Position numbers and translations under genes: made by a program | Shown: piece after piece, positions 44,017-51,980 of the stretch | Position numbering within the stretch: position 1 is the stretch's first letter | Layout: every line of letters begins with the position of its first letter | The notes under the pieces: generated by a model | What the model saw: the letters and a program-made list of their open reading frames with translations, nothing else | The model's database searches: none | Told to the model about the DNA's origin: nothing | From: Acidimicrobiales bacterium | GTDB lineage: Bacteria; Actinomycetota; Acidimicrobiia; Acidimicrobiales; JAVJTC01 | Direction: 5' to 3' | Length of the DNA: 64,000 nucleotides | Assembly (NCBI GenBank): GCA_040219085.1 | Contig: JAVJTC010000034.1 | Span: forward strand, 1-64,000

Positions 44017-44030
44017 GTGGATCACTGCGT

Positions 44031-44657
44031 TCACGGTGTCCGTCCCTCGAGTCCCTCGAGGGCCGCGACGGCGGCCTGCCAGCCGACGTCGATGTCGCGC
44101 TCCTCGCCGCCCAGGTACACCCGTCCGACCGCACCGTACGCCCGGACTTCCAGGACGTTGATGTCCGCAGCCTTCTCGGCTTCGTTGGTGGCGAGCGCGA
44201 TGTAGGCGGCGGGCTCACATTCGAGCGTGTAGAGGGTCTGACCGGGAATGATCATCTGCCCGTGGCGGACGCGGTTGATGAGCTGCGCGTGGTGGTCGTC
44301 GATGCGCCGGATGATCTGGCTCGACAGGATCTTCGGCTTGATGCGCTGGGACTCCGACAGGCCGACCGCTTCGAGGATCGCCTCGCCCGCGGCGCGGGTC
44401 TCGGCCTGGTCGGGGGAGTGCACCTCCAACATCCCGTACACGCGCTCGATGATCTGCATGCCGGGGCGTACCGAGGTGGACTTCATGGCGACGTCGGTCA
44501 GGCGGTTGATCTCGATGCCGGGTGCGATCTCCACGTAGAGCGACGCGTCGCCGGCCAGCGGGAGGAAACCCTGCGACACGGTCCCGATGAAGGCGGCGTG
44601 TTGGGGTTGGAGGTTGTCGAGGAAGACGAACGATCGAAGGTCAATACCCGTCGTCAC
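44031..44657 (-). CDS. tandem-domain BMC shell protein, probable stacking type (BMC-T)
   Basis: A 208-aa BMC-T distinct from the other copy. The first domain has [20 protein letters not shown] and [20 protein letters not shown]; the second has [40 protein letters not shown] and [11 protein letters not shown]. This resembles the BMC-T proteins that stack as double trimers with gated pores. The GTG start lies 17 bases inside the end of deoC, so it is translationally coupled. The stacking assignment is by remembered similarity only. Confidence 0.88.
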   Translation of the reverse strand: MTTGIDLRSFVFLDNLQPQHAAFIGTVSQGFLPLAGDASLYVEIAPGIEINRLTDVAMKSTSVRPGMQIIERVYGMLEVHSPDQAETRAAGEAILEAVGLSESQRIKPKILSSQIIRRIDDHHAQLINRVRHGQMIIPGQTLYTLECEPAAYIALATNEAEKAADINVLEVRAYGAVGRVYLGGEERDIDVGWQAAVAALEGLEGRTP

Positions 44658-45489
44658 CGGTGGCTCCTTGTGTCTCGTTGACGATCTGCACACCGGCGGA
44701 GGCCCCGATCCGGGTGGCGCCGGCGGCGATCATGTCCTTCGCGTCGGCGGCGGTTCGCACACCGCCGGAGGCTTTCACGCCCATCTCGGGTCCCACGGTC
44801 TCGCGCATCAGAGCGACGTCGTAGACGGTGGCGCCGCCACCGCCGAATCCGGTGGATGTCTTGACGAAGTCGGCCTTTGCAGCCTTGGCGATGGCCGAGG
44901 CGACGACCTTCTCCTCATCGGTGAGCAGCGCCGTCTCCAAGATGACCTTGACGATCGCGCCGGCCTCGTGCGCCGAGTCGACCACCTTCTCGATGTCCTC
45001 GCGGACGAGATCGAGATGGCCGGATCTGAGTGCTCCGATGTTGAGGACCATGTCGACCTCGCGTGCACCGTCGCGTAGTGCCTGCCGTGCCTCCATCGCC
45101 TTGATGCGCGGGGTGGTGGCACCGAGGGGAAAGCCGATGACGGTGCAGACCTTGACGTCGGACCCGCGGAGGTTGCCGGCGCACCGTGCGACCCAGGTCG
45201 GGTTCACGCACACGGAGGCGAAGTGGTACTCGGCCGCCTCGGAACACAACGTGTCGATCTCGTCGGCCGTGGCATCGGGCTTGAGGAGCGTGTGGTCGAT
45301 GTAGCGCGCCATCTCGAGGGGGACCGAGGCCGCGTCACCGTGGTACGCCACCCGGTCGGCGCCGTTGGCGACCGCGTTGGCCACCTTCTCGGGCGTCTCG
45401 CAGATGTCGGTGCGGGCGGCCAGTACCGACAGCACCTCCTGGGTGATCAACTCGACGAGCATCTCGCGATCGAGCGGGGTGGTGGTCAC
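44641..45489 (-). CDS. deoC: deoxyribose-phosphate aldolase (DERA), BMC-associated
   Basis: A 282-aa class I aldolase that splits 2-deoxyribose-5-phosphate into acetaldehyde and glyceraldehyde-3-phosphate. Schiff-base Lys is in [14 protein letters not shown], the second Lys in [15 protein letters not shown], and [15 protein letters not shown] starts the core barrel near residue 65. The extra N-terminal 60 residues, with helix [20 protein letters not shown], look like an encapsulation peptide plus linker. GTG start overlaps rpiB (GTGA) and has GAGGTGGGG upstream. DERA defines the SPU class of microcompartments. Confidence 0.93.
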   Translation of the reverse strand: MTTTPLDREMLVELITQEVLSVLAARTDICETPEKVANAVANGADRVAYHGDAASVPLEMARYIDHTLLKPDATADEIDTLCSEAAEYHFASVCVNPTWVARCAGNLRGSDVKVCTVIGFPLGATTPRIKAMEARQALRDGAREVDMVLNIGALRSGHLDLVREDIEKVVDSAHEAGAIVKVILETALLTDEEKVVASAIAKAAKADFVKTSTGFGGGGATVYDVALMRETVGPEMGVKASGGVRTAADAKDMIAAGATRIGASAGVQIVNETQGATGDDGY

Positions 45490-46139
45490 GCCCCACCTCG
45501 CGACGGTTCGAGGAGGCGGGAGTACCGATGTTCGAAGTCGTCGATCATGGCGACCCGTCGGGCGTGACGGTCGGGGCCCCAGGAAACCGACAGCCACTCC
45601 TCGACGATCTGCCAGGCGAGGGCGGGACCGGTGAGCCCGGCGCCGAGCGTCATGACGTTGGCGTGGTTGTGCTCGCGGCTGTTTCGCGCCGTGGAGAGGT
45701 CGTAACACAGCGCGGCCCGCACGCCGGGCACCTTGTTGGCCACCATGGCCGAGCCGATGCCGGCCCCGTCGATGATGATTCCCGCGCCGACGGCGCCCTC
45801 GGCGACCAGGCGGGCGACGGCGTGCGCGACGTCGGGATAGTCGACCGGATGGGGGCTGTCGGTGCCACAGTCGACGACGCGGTGTCCGGCGACGGCGAGC
45901 TTGCCCGCCAGGTCCTGTTTCAGCGCGAAGCCACCGTGGTCGGCGCCGATCGCGATTCCCGCCGACGCGGACCCGTCACCGGGCCGGCCTCCCGTTTCCA
46001 CGGCGGTGGAGTCCGACAGGTGCATGCGGGTGCCGGGGTCGGCCGCGTCGGTGGAGAGGTCCGCTTCCAGTACGCCCTGGGTGACGCGGCGCACGATGGC
46101 ACGGATCTCGTCGGCGGGGAGCGGTGAGTGATCGGCCAT
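45486..46139 (-). CDS. rpiB: RpiB-family ribose-5-phosphate isomerase, BMC-associated
   Basis: A 217-aa sugar-phosphate isomerase. The fold motifs are [44 protein letters not shown] and [16 protein letters not shown]. At the position of the E. coli catalytic Cys (CGTGIG) the sequence is DGAGIG, so Asp replaces Cys. An N-terminal extension of about 60 residues starts with the amphipathic segment [20 protein letters not shown], a likely encapsulation peptide, followed by a Gly/Ser/Asp linker. First gene of the BMC operon; ATG at 46139. Confidence 0.88.
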   Translation of the reverse strand: MADHSPLPADEIRAIVRRVTQGVLEADLSTDAADPGTRMHLSDSTAVETGGRPGDGSASAGIAIGADHGGFALKQDLAGKLAVAGHRVVDCGTDSPHPVDYPDVAHAVARLVAEGAVGAGIIIDGAGIGSAMVANKVPGVRAALCYDLSTARNSREHNHANVMTLGAGLTGPALAWQIVEEWLSVSWGPDRHARRVAMIDDFEHRYSRLLEPSRGGA

Positions 46140-46149
46140 GGAAGTGTCG

Positions 46150-46163
46150 CGGACCGTGGTCCG
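46150..46163. promoter_or_regulatory. palindrome at the BMC operon promoter
   Basis: A perfect inverted repeat, CGGACC-GT-GGTCCG, lies just after a candidate -10 for the BMC operon and 11 bases before the rpiB start. It could be an operator or a 5' mRNA hairpin. Confidence 0.4.
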
Positions 46164-46169
46164 AGCCGC

Positions 46170-46175
46170 ATCCTA
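46170..46175 (-). promoter_or_regulatory. candidate -10 box of the BMC operon
   Basis: TAGGAT on the minus strand would start transcription near 46163, about 24 bases before the rpiB ATG. No good -35 was seen, so an activator or alternative sigma may be needed. Confidence 0.35.
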
Positions 46176-46203
46176 GGTCAGCCACCGCGGTCGTGTGGCG
46201 GGC

Positions 46204-46209
46204 TACGTT
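46204..46209 (+). promoter_or_regulatory. candidate -10 box of coiled-coil gene
   Basis: TACGTT ends 6 bases before the ATG at 46216, consistent with a leaderless transcript divergent from the BMC operon. Confidence 0.4.
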
Positions 46210-46215
46210 CGATCT

Positions 46216-46713
46216 ATGGAACCCACGACGCGTTGGGAGACGGCGGCGCTACGTGAGAGCGGCGGGCGTCCACGTCCGAGAACGACTCAGACCGGTGGTC
46301 ATGGCGGCGGCGGCGAACGCGTCCCCACCGGGTCTGATCCGGTCGCCGACGCCGATCTTGCACCGCGGACACCGGAGATGGGCGCGGTCGAGGGGGAGGC
46401 CCTTCTCGTACCGCTGAGTGCGTGGAATCGGATGCTCGACCAGTTGGGCAACCTCCACGAGGCCGGTCGGGAACTGGCGGAGGCTCGCGAGCGCGCCGCG
46501 CGGGCCGAGACCGAGGCGGCATTCCTGCGGGAACGTCTCGCCGACCTACGTGAGGCCGGGACGGCACAACAGCCCCGGGCCGAGGCCGGCGCGGATGAAC
46601 GCGGCGGAGCCGACACGGTGGGTGTCGGCTCCGAATCGGGTCATGGGTTGTTGGGGGTCGGTCGTCGGGCCGCCGCAGCGGCCGGCGGGTGGATCCGCCG
46701 ACGCGGCGGCTGA
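46216..46713 (+). CDS. coiled-coil protein divergent from the BMC operon
   Basis: A 165-aa protein of unknown family. Low-complexity N-terminus (1-62), then LLVPLSAWNRMLDQLGNLHE and a coiled coil (about 80-118, ELAEARERAARAETEAAFLR) rich in Glu/Arg/Ala, then a glycine-rich stretch and a basic end (GWIRRRGG). There is no membrane helix or signal peptide. It shares a 76-base promoter region with the BMC operon, so it could be a BMC accessory or positioning factor, but this is only position-based. GTG 46195 is an alternative start. Confidence 0.6.
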   Translation: MEPTTRWETAALRESGGRPRPRTTQTGGHGGGGERVPTGSDPVADADLAPRTPEMGAVEGEALLVPLSAWNRMLDQLGNLHEAGRELAEARERAARAETEAAFLRERLADLREAGTAQQPRAEAGADERGGADTVGVGSESGHGLLGVGRRAAAAAGGWIRRRGG

Positions 46714-46734
46714 CTTCGACGTCGCAGGCGCTCG

Positions 46735-47148
46735 TCAGGGTACGCGGCCCTCGCCGGTGTTCTCGGCGCCGAGCCGGGCCATCTCGTCGTACGTGTCGCC
46801 GACGTCGGGGGCCGTCTCGGCAGCCTTCTCGGCGTCGAGCTCCTCGGCGGCGGTCGGCGGCCGGTCCGCAGATCCGAAGCCGTCCGGTGTGGTGGATCCG
46901 TTCGTCGCATCGACGGCGCCGGTGACGGCGTCACCGGCTGTGGCCGCTGCGCTCGTGACCCGGTCGGTCACCGCGTCGGCCACCTGACCCGCGTTGCGGC
47001 GGACCGAGTCGGTGACCCTGCTGATGCGGGGGTTGTCGCGGGCCTCCGCCAGGCGTTGTTCGAGCTTTCGGCGCTGGTCGGCGGTGAGGAACTGCGACAG
47101 CGAGTAGCCCGCGGCCGCGCCTGCGATGAATCCGAGTTTGAAGTTCAT
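46735..47148 (-). CDS. YtxH-like small protein
   Basis: A 137-aa protein beginning with a glycine-rich hydrophobic segment (LGFIAGAAAGYSLSQFL, about 5-21), then DQRRKLEQRLAEARDNPRI and a long Ala/Thr/Val stretch that would form an amphipathic helix (VADAVTDRVTSAAATAGDAV). The tail is acidic. This matches YtxH/gas-vesicle-like stress proteins, which are poorly understood. The ATG at 47148 begins the hydrophobic segment directly. Confidence 0.6.
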   Translation of the reverse strand: MNFKLGFIAGAAAGYSLSQFLTADQRRKLEQRLAEARDNPRISRVTDSVRRNAGQVADAVTDRVTSAAATAGDAVTGAVDATNGSTTPDGFGSADRPPTAAEELDAEKAAETAPDVGDTYDEMARLGAENTGEGRVP

Positions 47149-47230
47149 GCACAGGGGATACCCGCCGGCGCCGGGCCTGAATCATCGAGCGCCGGCCGAG
47201 GCGGGGATCTGTGGCGCCGTCGCCGGCCCG

Positions 47231-48568
47231 TCAGTAGACCCAGACGTCGGTGCCGATCGGCATGATGTTCTCGGCCCACACCCAGTCCATGGCATCGAGC
47301 GTGAGCCGGACGCATCCGTGTGAAGCCGCAGCGGTCGGGACGCTACCGAACCCGTGGAAGGCGATCCCGCCGACGAAGTAGCGGGGCCGGTACAACGAAC
47401 CGTACGGACCGGGATCCCACGCGTTGACGCTGCGGAAGACCTCGAAACGCCCGGGAGGCGTAGGGGTGGACGCCTTGCCGGTCGAGGCGTCGAGGATCGC
47501 GTCGATGTGTCCCGTGTCGACCACGTAGACGACCTGCAGGTCCAGATCCACCTCCATCACCCGCCCTGAACTCGAGCGGGCCGCCGGGCGCACCCCGTCG
47601 TCCAGAGCGGCGCGGGTCGCCGAATCCACGACACCCGTGAGAGGGAGCCCGGCGACCTTCTGGAGGGCGGTCACCGCGTGTTTCGTGCCGTCGCCGAAGA
47701 CACCCGCCGGATCGTCGTGCCAGTAGCCGAGTTGGAGAAGGCGCGTCTGTACGTCCGCGGCCGCCTCACCGCCGACTGCGACGCGCCGGCAACCCAGCAG
47801 TGAGTCCGGGCCGGACCGCGTTGCCCCGGCCCCGAGCCCCATCGCGTAGATGCACACCTCGTGGATCCCCGGCCCGACGGGGACCGTCCAGCCGAATCCG
47901 TGGGCGCCGTCCACGCCGAGAGCGGCGTTCACGTCGGGCCGGGCCGAGTCGGCGAGGCGGCTGCCGAGGAACCGTCCGCTGGACCACACCTGGATGGTGA
48001 CGGGGCTCGACGAGGCGTTGCCGTCCAGCGCCCACCCCGCGATCGTGATGCCCCGATCCGACGAACGGACGCGGTCGAGGTTGCCGCGCGGGGCCAGGGC
48101 CGCACCGCTCCCTCCGGTCGAGCCGGAAGTCCCCGTCGAGCCGATGGTGACGTTGCGACACCCGATTCGGGGATTGTCGCCGTCGGGTGTGCCGCCTGCG
48201 GAGACCCCGAGCGCGTAGACGCAGAGTTCCCAGGAGCCGGGGCCGAGTGGCACGGTCCAGCCGAATCCGTGGCCGCCGGTGACGCCGAGAGCGGCGTTCA
48301 CATCGGGTCGCAGCGCCGATGCCCTGCGACCGTCGACGTAGCTGCCGTTCGCGTAGACGTGCACGGTCACAGCGTCTGCGGGCCGGTCGGCGTCGACGGC
48401 CCAGCCGGCCACATCGACGCCTCCGGGGACCACGCTGACCGAGTCGACCCACCCTCGTGGGGATCCCGGGCTCGCCCCGGCGGGGTCGACTCCGGCGACG
48501 GCCAGGGTTGCCATCAGCGCGGCCGTCGCTGCGACGGCGATCGCGCGCAATCCGTGTCGTCGACTCAT
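47231..48568 (-). CDS. L,D-transpeptidase with peptidoglycan-binding domain
   Basis: A 445-aa exported enzyme. Signal peptide about 1-32. Two homologous modules of about 105 residues follow (near 38-143 and 158-265), each with a RPDVNAALGV..GHGFGWTVP core and a Cys pair. A PG-binding helix bundle comes next (VQTRLLQLGYWHDDPAGVFG, about 275-320). The C-terminal YkuD domain has the catalytic AFHGFGS and ASHGCVRL motifs. It cross-links peptidoglycan by 3-3 bonds, or attaches proteins, outside the cell. The function of the repeated modules is unknown. Confidence 0.92.
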   Translation of the reverse strand: MSRRHGLRAIAVAATAALMATLAVAGVDPAGASPGSPRGWVDSVSVVPGGVDVAGWAVDADRPADAVTVHVYANGSYVDGRRASALRPDVNAALGVTGGHGFGWTVPLGPGSWELCVYALGVSAGGTPDGDNPRIGCRNVTIGSTGTSGSTGGSGAALAPRGNLDRVRSSDRGITIAGWALDGNASSSPVTIQVWSSGRFLGSRLADSARPDVNAALGVDGAHGFGWTVPVGPGIHEVCIYAMGLGAGATRSGPDSLLGCRRVAVGGEAAADVQTRLLQLGYWHDDPAGVFGDGTKHAVTALQKVAGLPLTGVVDSATRAALDDGVRPAARSSSGRVMEVDLDLQVVYVVDTGHIDAILDASTGKASTPTPPGRFEVFRSVNAWDPGPYGSLYRPRYFVGGIAFHGFGSVPTAAASHGCVRLTLDAMDWVWAENIMPIGTDVWVY

Positions 48569-48665
48569 GTACTTTCCCTCCGGAACCAGCCCGTGTCGGC
48601 ACTGGAATCGTAGAACTGACGGGCCGGGTTCGGGGCGACCCCGAGGCGAATTTCTCCGGGGCGCC

Positions 48666-49301
48666 TCAGGTGCGCGCGAGGGCCCGGCTCAACAGGGCCT
48701 TCATCGTGACGATCTCCTGGGCGCCGGGAATCGCCCATGCGCCGTCCACCACGAACGTCGGGACCGCGCTGACGCCGAGTTCCGCGGCGGCGTGCAGGTC
48801 CTCCTGCACGCGCTGCGCACCGGCATCCGACGCGAGGGCCTCGGCCGCGAGTCCCGCGTCCAGGCCGGTCTCGTCCGCCCAGCGGGCCAGCGCGCCGTGG
48901 TCGGCGATGTTGCCGCCCTCGGTGAAATAGGCCTCGAAGAGACGCGCGAGGAGCACCTCCGCCGCCTCGGGACCCTCGGTCTGGTCCGTCCACGCGAGCA
49001 GCCTCATCGCATCCCAGCTCCGGACGCGTTGGACCAGGTCGAAGCGGTACTCGATGCCCACTTCGGGAGCGGCTGCGCCCAGACGCGCCGTCATCGCCTC
49101 GTAGGACCCGGGTCCGTACTTGCGCTCGAGGGCAGGCCTGAGCGGACGGGGTTCCGCTGGTGCTGTGGGGTCGAGTTGGAAGGCCCGCCAGCGCACCTCG
49201 ACATCGCCGCCCCCGTCGATGTCGGCCAGGGCAGCGGCGAGGCGTCGCTCGCCGAGGTAGCACCACGGACACACGACGTCGGAGAACACATCGATTCGCA
49301 T
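48666..49301 (-). CDS. DsbA-family oxidoreductase, FrnE-like
   Basis: A 211-aa thioredoxin-fold protein with an N-terminal active site CPWC (IDVFSDVVCPWCYLGERRL), a helical insertion, and the cis-Pro loop VSAVPTFVVDGAWAIPGAQ. There is no signal peptide, so it is a cytoplasmic FrnE-type disulfide oxidoreductase or isomerase rather than a periplasmic DsbA. Such proteins are linked to polyketide tailoring or oxidative stress. ATG 49301. Confidence 0.92.
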   Translation of the reverse strand: MRIDVFSDVVCPWCYLGERRLAAALADIDGGGDVEVRWRAFQLDPTAPAEPRPLRPALERKYGPGSYEAMTARLGAAAPEVGIEYRFDLVQRVRSWDAMRLLAWTDQTEGPEAAEVLLARLFEAYFTEGGNIADHGALARWADETGLDAGLAAEALASDAGAQRVQEDLHAAAELGVSAVPTFVVDGAWAIPGAQEIVTMKALLSRALART

Positions 49302-49369
49302 GGTCGGTCCAACCGGGTCCGGGGCGGGATCCTTCCACGCCCGCGGGTGGTCTTCCGGTGCCGGCGCCC

Positions 49370-49840
49370 TCAGCCGCTTCCGCCCTCGTCGTCCCAGAAC
49401 GCGGCGTAAGTCAGATCGGCGCCCTGTTGGCGGTGGTAGGTGAGCTGGCCCATCAGTGCGCCGGCGGATGCGCGGACTCGATCCACCCACGCCGCGTGGT
49501 CCCCGCTCACCCCGGCGGCCAGCGTGACGAGGTTCTCGCGCAGGCAGTCGTCGATCCGTTGATGGTCGATCCGCAGCGTCTCGACGGCGGCGGCGAGGCC
49601 GGGGGAGCGCCTCATCACGTCGGCGAACAGGCCGTCGGCGTCCTCCGTGAAGTGGACGTGCTCGGCGAACGCGTCGGCCACGCGCGTCATCGCCGCCGCG
49701 ACGTCGGCGGACCAGTCGTCGATCCTGCCCGGCCCCGCGCCTGCCAGCGCCCTCTCCAACTCGATCAGACGTGTGTGTAGTGACTCACGTTGTTCGAGGA
49801 GCCCCTCGGGGTTCGAAGTCCCGGTCTCGTCGTTCGCCAC
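49370..49840 (-). CDS. hemerythrin-like domain protein
   Basis: A 156-aa helical protein with spaced His/Glu residues typical of hemerythrin-like di-iron bundles: LHTRLIELERAL, AEHVHFTEDADGLFADV, LRIDHQRIDDCL and QLTYHRQQGADLTY. Such proteins bind oxygen, NO or act in iron and redox sensing. The GTG start at 49840 has GGGAGG 8 bases upstream. The assignment is by ligand pattern; not every ligand could be matched with certainty. The 146 bases upstream (49841-49986) hold no gene. Confidence 0.65.
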   Translation of the reverse strand: MANDETGTSNPEGLLEQRESLHTRLIELERALAGAGPGRIDDWSADVAAAMTRVADAFAEHVHFTEDADGLFADVMRRSPGLAAAVETLRIDHQRIDDCLRENLVTLAAGVSGDHAAWVDRVRASAGALMGQLTYHRQQGADLTYAAFWDDEGGSG

Positions 49841-49986
49841 GGCATGCCTCCCGTAGGTGTCGGTCCGTGTCCGGTTCGCACGGCCATCGGATCCGAGGTT
49901 ACGGGACCCGTTCTGAGCGGCCCAGTGTCCTTGGACCATCCGCCGGGTCTCCCTCGGCCCTTTCCTCGACTGTCCGGACGCAGGAG

Positions 49987-51027
49987 TCAGGTCACCACGG
50001 TCAGGCCGGTCGCGAGGCGCAGATCGTCGATGGCGGCTCCGTCGGGCATCCGGATAATCATCTCGGTCACCTCGGCTGCAGGCTCGAGGAACCACGTCAC
50101 CGATGCTCCGGGCGGCGGGGAGTCCATCTCCTCGAGTCCGAGAACGGATCCGTCACCGTCGCGATAGACGATCGTCACCGTCCCTGCATCCTCTGCGGCC
50201 CCGAGCACGCGGATCGACCATGGGGTCGCGGCGCCGTCACCGAGGGAGCTGAAGTCGAAGGTCACCGTTCCGCCTGCGCTGACCAGGGCGTGGTGTGCAT
50301 CATCGAAGGTCGCGTCGACGCCGGGGCACCCCAGACCGCAGCGAAGGTCGACGATTCCTATGGCGACACCTGGAGGTGAGACCGCGGCGACTCCGACCAG
50401 ACCGTCGCGTTCGTCCAGGTCGGTGCCGGTTCCCGCCCCGAGTGTCGCCGGCACGGGTCCGTCTGCGATCCCCTCGAAATGGATTGTCGTCAGCGCGACC
50501 GACGCAACCTCGGTCGCGGTCAGGTCGGTCGTCTCCATGCCGAGGACGGGGGCGACGACGCCGCCGACGTTCGTCTCGACCTCCTCGCGGTGCGCGGTCA
50601 CGCGCACAGCCGAGACCGGGACGTCACCGCCGGTGCCGGTCGGCATGAACATCTCCGCGTCGGGATCCCACCATCCGAACTCGATGTCGTCGGTGTCGTC
50701 GAGAGTGCCGAGACCCGCCACGTCGTTGGCCGCCGCGTAGGTGAACGCAGAGGTGCGGGCGGCGTCGGCATCGGGGAGCTCAGCCAGGGCGGCCAGGGCG
50801 GCGCCCCCGGCGTTCTCGTGGAGATGGTGGCGCGCCGTGCGGATGCTGCCGACGTCGACGGCTACCACCGCCGCTCCGATGAGGCCGAGTCCCGCGCTCA
50901 ACAACAGGGCGACTGCACCCCGTTCACAACGGCTCACGCGCCCGCGGCGACTGACGGGCTCGCTGCGACGGACAGCGTGGCGACGCAGCGCCATGGCCGT
51001 CATCACGGCGCGACGGGTCGTGCCCAT
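49987..51027 (-). CDS. TadG-like secreted/pilus-associated protein
   Basis: A 346-aa protein. After a basic N-terminus is the hydrophobic helix of the Flp-pilus TadE/TadG family (RGAVALLLSAGLGLIGAAVV, about 36-56) and ALAALAELPDADAARTSAF. The C-terminal half is a beta-rich extracellular domain with one Cys pair (LRCGLGCPGVD) and no catalytic motif. No tad ATPase or prepilin genes are in the window. ATG 51027 has GGGGAG upstream. It diverges from the XRE regulator gene. Confidence 0.7.
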   Translation of the reverse strand: MGTTRRAVMTAMALRRHAVRRSEPVSRRGRVSRCERGAVALLLSAGLGLIGAAVVAVDVGSIRTARHHLHENAGGAALAALAELPDADAARTSAFTYAAANDVAGLGTLDDTDDIEFGWWDPDAEMFMPTGTGGDVPVSAVRVTAHREEVETNVGGVVAPVLGMETTDLTATEVASVALTTIHFEGIADGPVPATLGAGTGTDLDERDGLVGVAAVSPPGVAIGIVDLRCGLGCPGVDATFDDAHHALVSAGGTVTFDFSSLGDGAATPWSIRVLGAAEDAGTVTIVYRDGDGSVLGLEEMDSPPPGASVTWFLEPAAEVTEMIIRMPDGAAIDDLRLATGLTVVT

Positions 51028-51139
51028 GATCGTCTCCCCTGTGGATTCCCTGCCGGCCACGTTCGTCTGCCCCTGCCAGGACGTTCACTGAGCGTGGCCT
51101 ACTCGCCTCCAATTATCACCTAGAGTGGGTATTGACGCC

Positions 51140-51910
51140 ATGAGCCGATCGACCCATTGGGCGTTTTCGCGGTCGCGGTTCAAGACCACCGGCCCTGCGG
51201 CCGATATGAACGCCATGACGATGGAACTGTCACCGGAGTACGCGCAGGTGCTCGAAGTGCCCGCTGCCAGGCTGGGCCGGTTCCTGGCCGCCGCCCGGAC
51301 CCGCGAGGGCATCGCGCTCGCCGACATCGCCCGCCGGCTGGAGTGGAAGTTCACTCCGGTCGTGCTGTCCATGATCGAACGGGGCGTGTACCCCATTCTG
51401 CCCGAAGACGTCCCGGGCCTGGTCGACGCGTACCGGGTGGACCTCGACAAACTCCTGCCCGAACGCGACAACCTCGAGGTGAACCTCGACTCGGGGACCA
51501 TCGGCTCCGGTGAGAGCATCCAGCAGCTCGCCGACCGTCTGACGATCACCGAACTGCTCCGCAACTACCTGTCGTTCGTGCGCGAGATCCGCGGGCTCCG
51601 CCCCGATTCCGAACTTCCCCGCCGGTCGCTGCGTCACGACGACATGGAGATCCTCGCCCGCACCCTGCGCCTCGAATCCGACGATGTCGAGCAGCGCCTG
51701 GCTGTGATCCTCGACCCGGCCGCCGCCAACGCCCGGCGCGCCATCGAGAAGCCGAAGGCCGATGATGTCGAACAGTTCCCCCAGCCGATGACCGATGTCG
51801 ACACGACACCGCCCGACCGGGATCATCGACGTCTCTTCTCCGAGCGTGCCGGCTCCAAGCGGGGCCTGCGCGAGCGTCTCCTGGAAGCGACCGAGAACAA
51901 GCGCGACTGA
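51140..51910 (+). CDS. XRE-type helix-turn-helix regulator
   Basis: A 256-aa protein with a Cro/CI-like domain (LGRFLAAARTREGIALADIA, RRLEWKFTPVVLSMIERG, about 47-88 from this start). A helical region (SIQQLADRLTITELLRNYL) and a charged C-terminal tail follow. The N-terminal start is uncertain: ATG 51140 is used, but ATG 51209 or 51218 would place the HTH closer to the start. No ligand domain was recognised. It may regulate the divergent TadG-like gene. Confidence 0.7.
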   Translation: MSRSTHWAFSRSRFKTTGPAADMNAMTMELSPEYAQVLEVPAARLGRFLAAARTREGIALADIARRLEWKFTPVVLSMIERGVYPILPEDVPGLVDAYRVDLDKLLPERDNLEVNLDSGTIGSGESIQQLADRLTITELLRNYLSFVREIRGLRPDSELPRRSLRHDDMEILARTLRLESDDVEQRLAVILDPAAANARRAIEKPKADDVEQFPQPMTDVDTTPPDRDHRRLFSERAGSKRGLRERLLEATENKRD

Positions 51911-51968
51911 CCCCCTGGCCCCCTCGGGGGGCTGCTTCGACGACCCTTCGCCGACGACGGGGCCCCAC

Positions 51969-51974
51969 TAGGGT
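51969..51974 (+). promoter_or_regulatory. candidate -10 box of zinc-ribbon gene
   Basis: TAGGGT ends 6 bases before the GTG start at 51981, pointing to a leaderless mRNA. Confidence 0.4.
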
Positions 51975-51980
51975 CGCGGC

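Noticed and set aside
40687-46139. Carboxysome, or Pdu/Eut metabolosome
   Set aside because: No RuBisCO, carbonic anhydrase, diol dehydratase or ethanolamine ammonia-lyase genes are present; DERA and RpiB define a different cargo.
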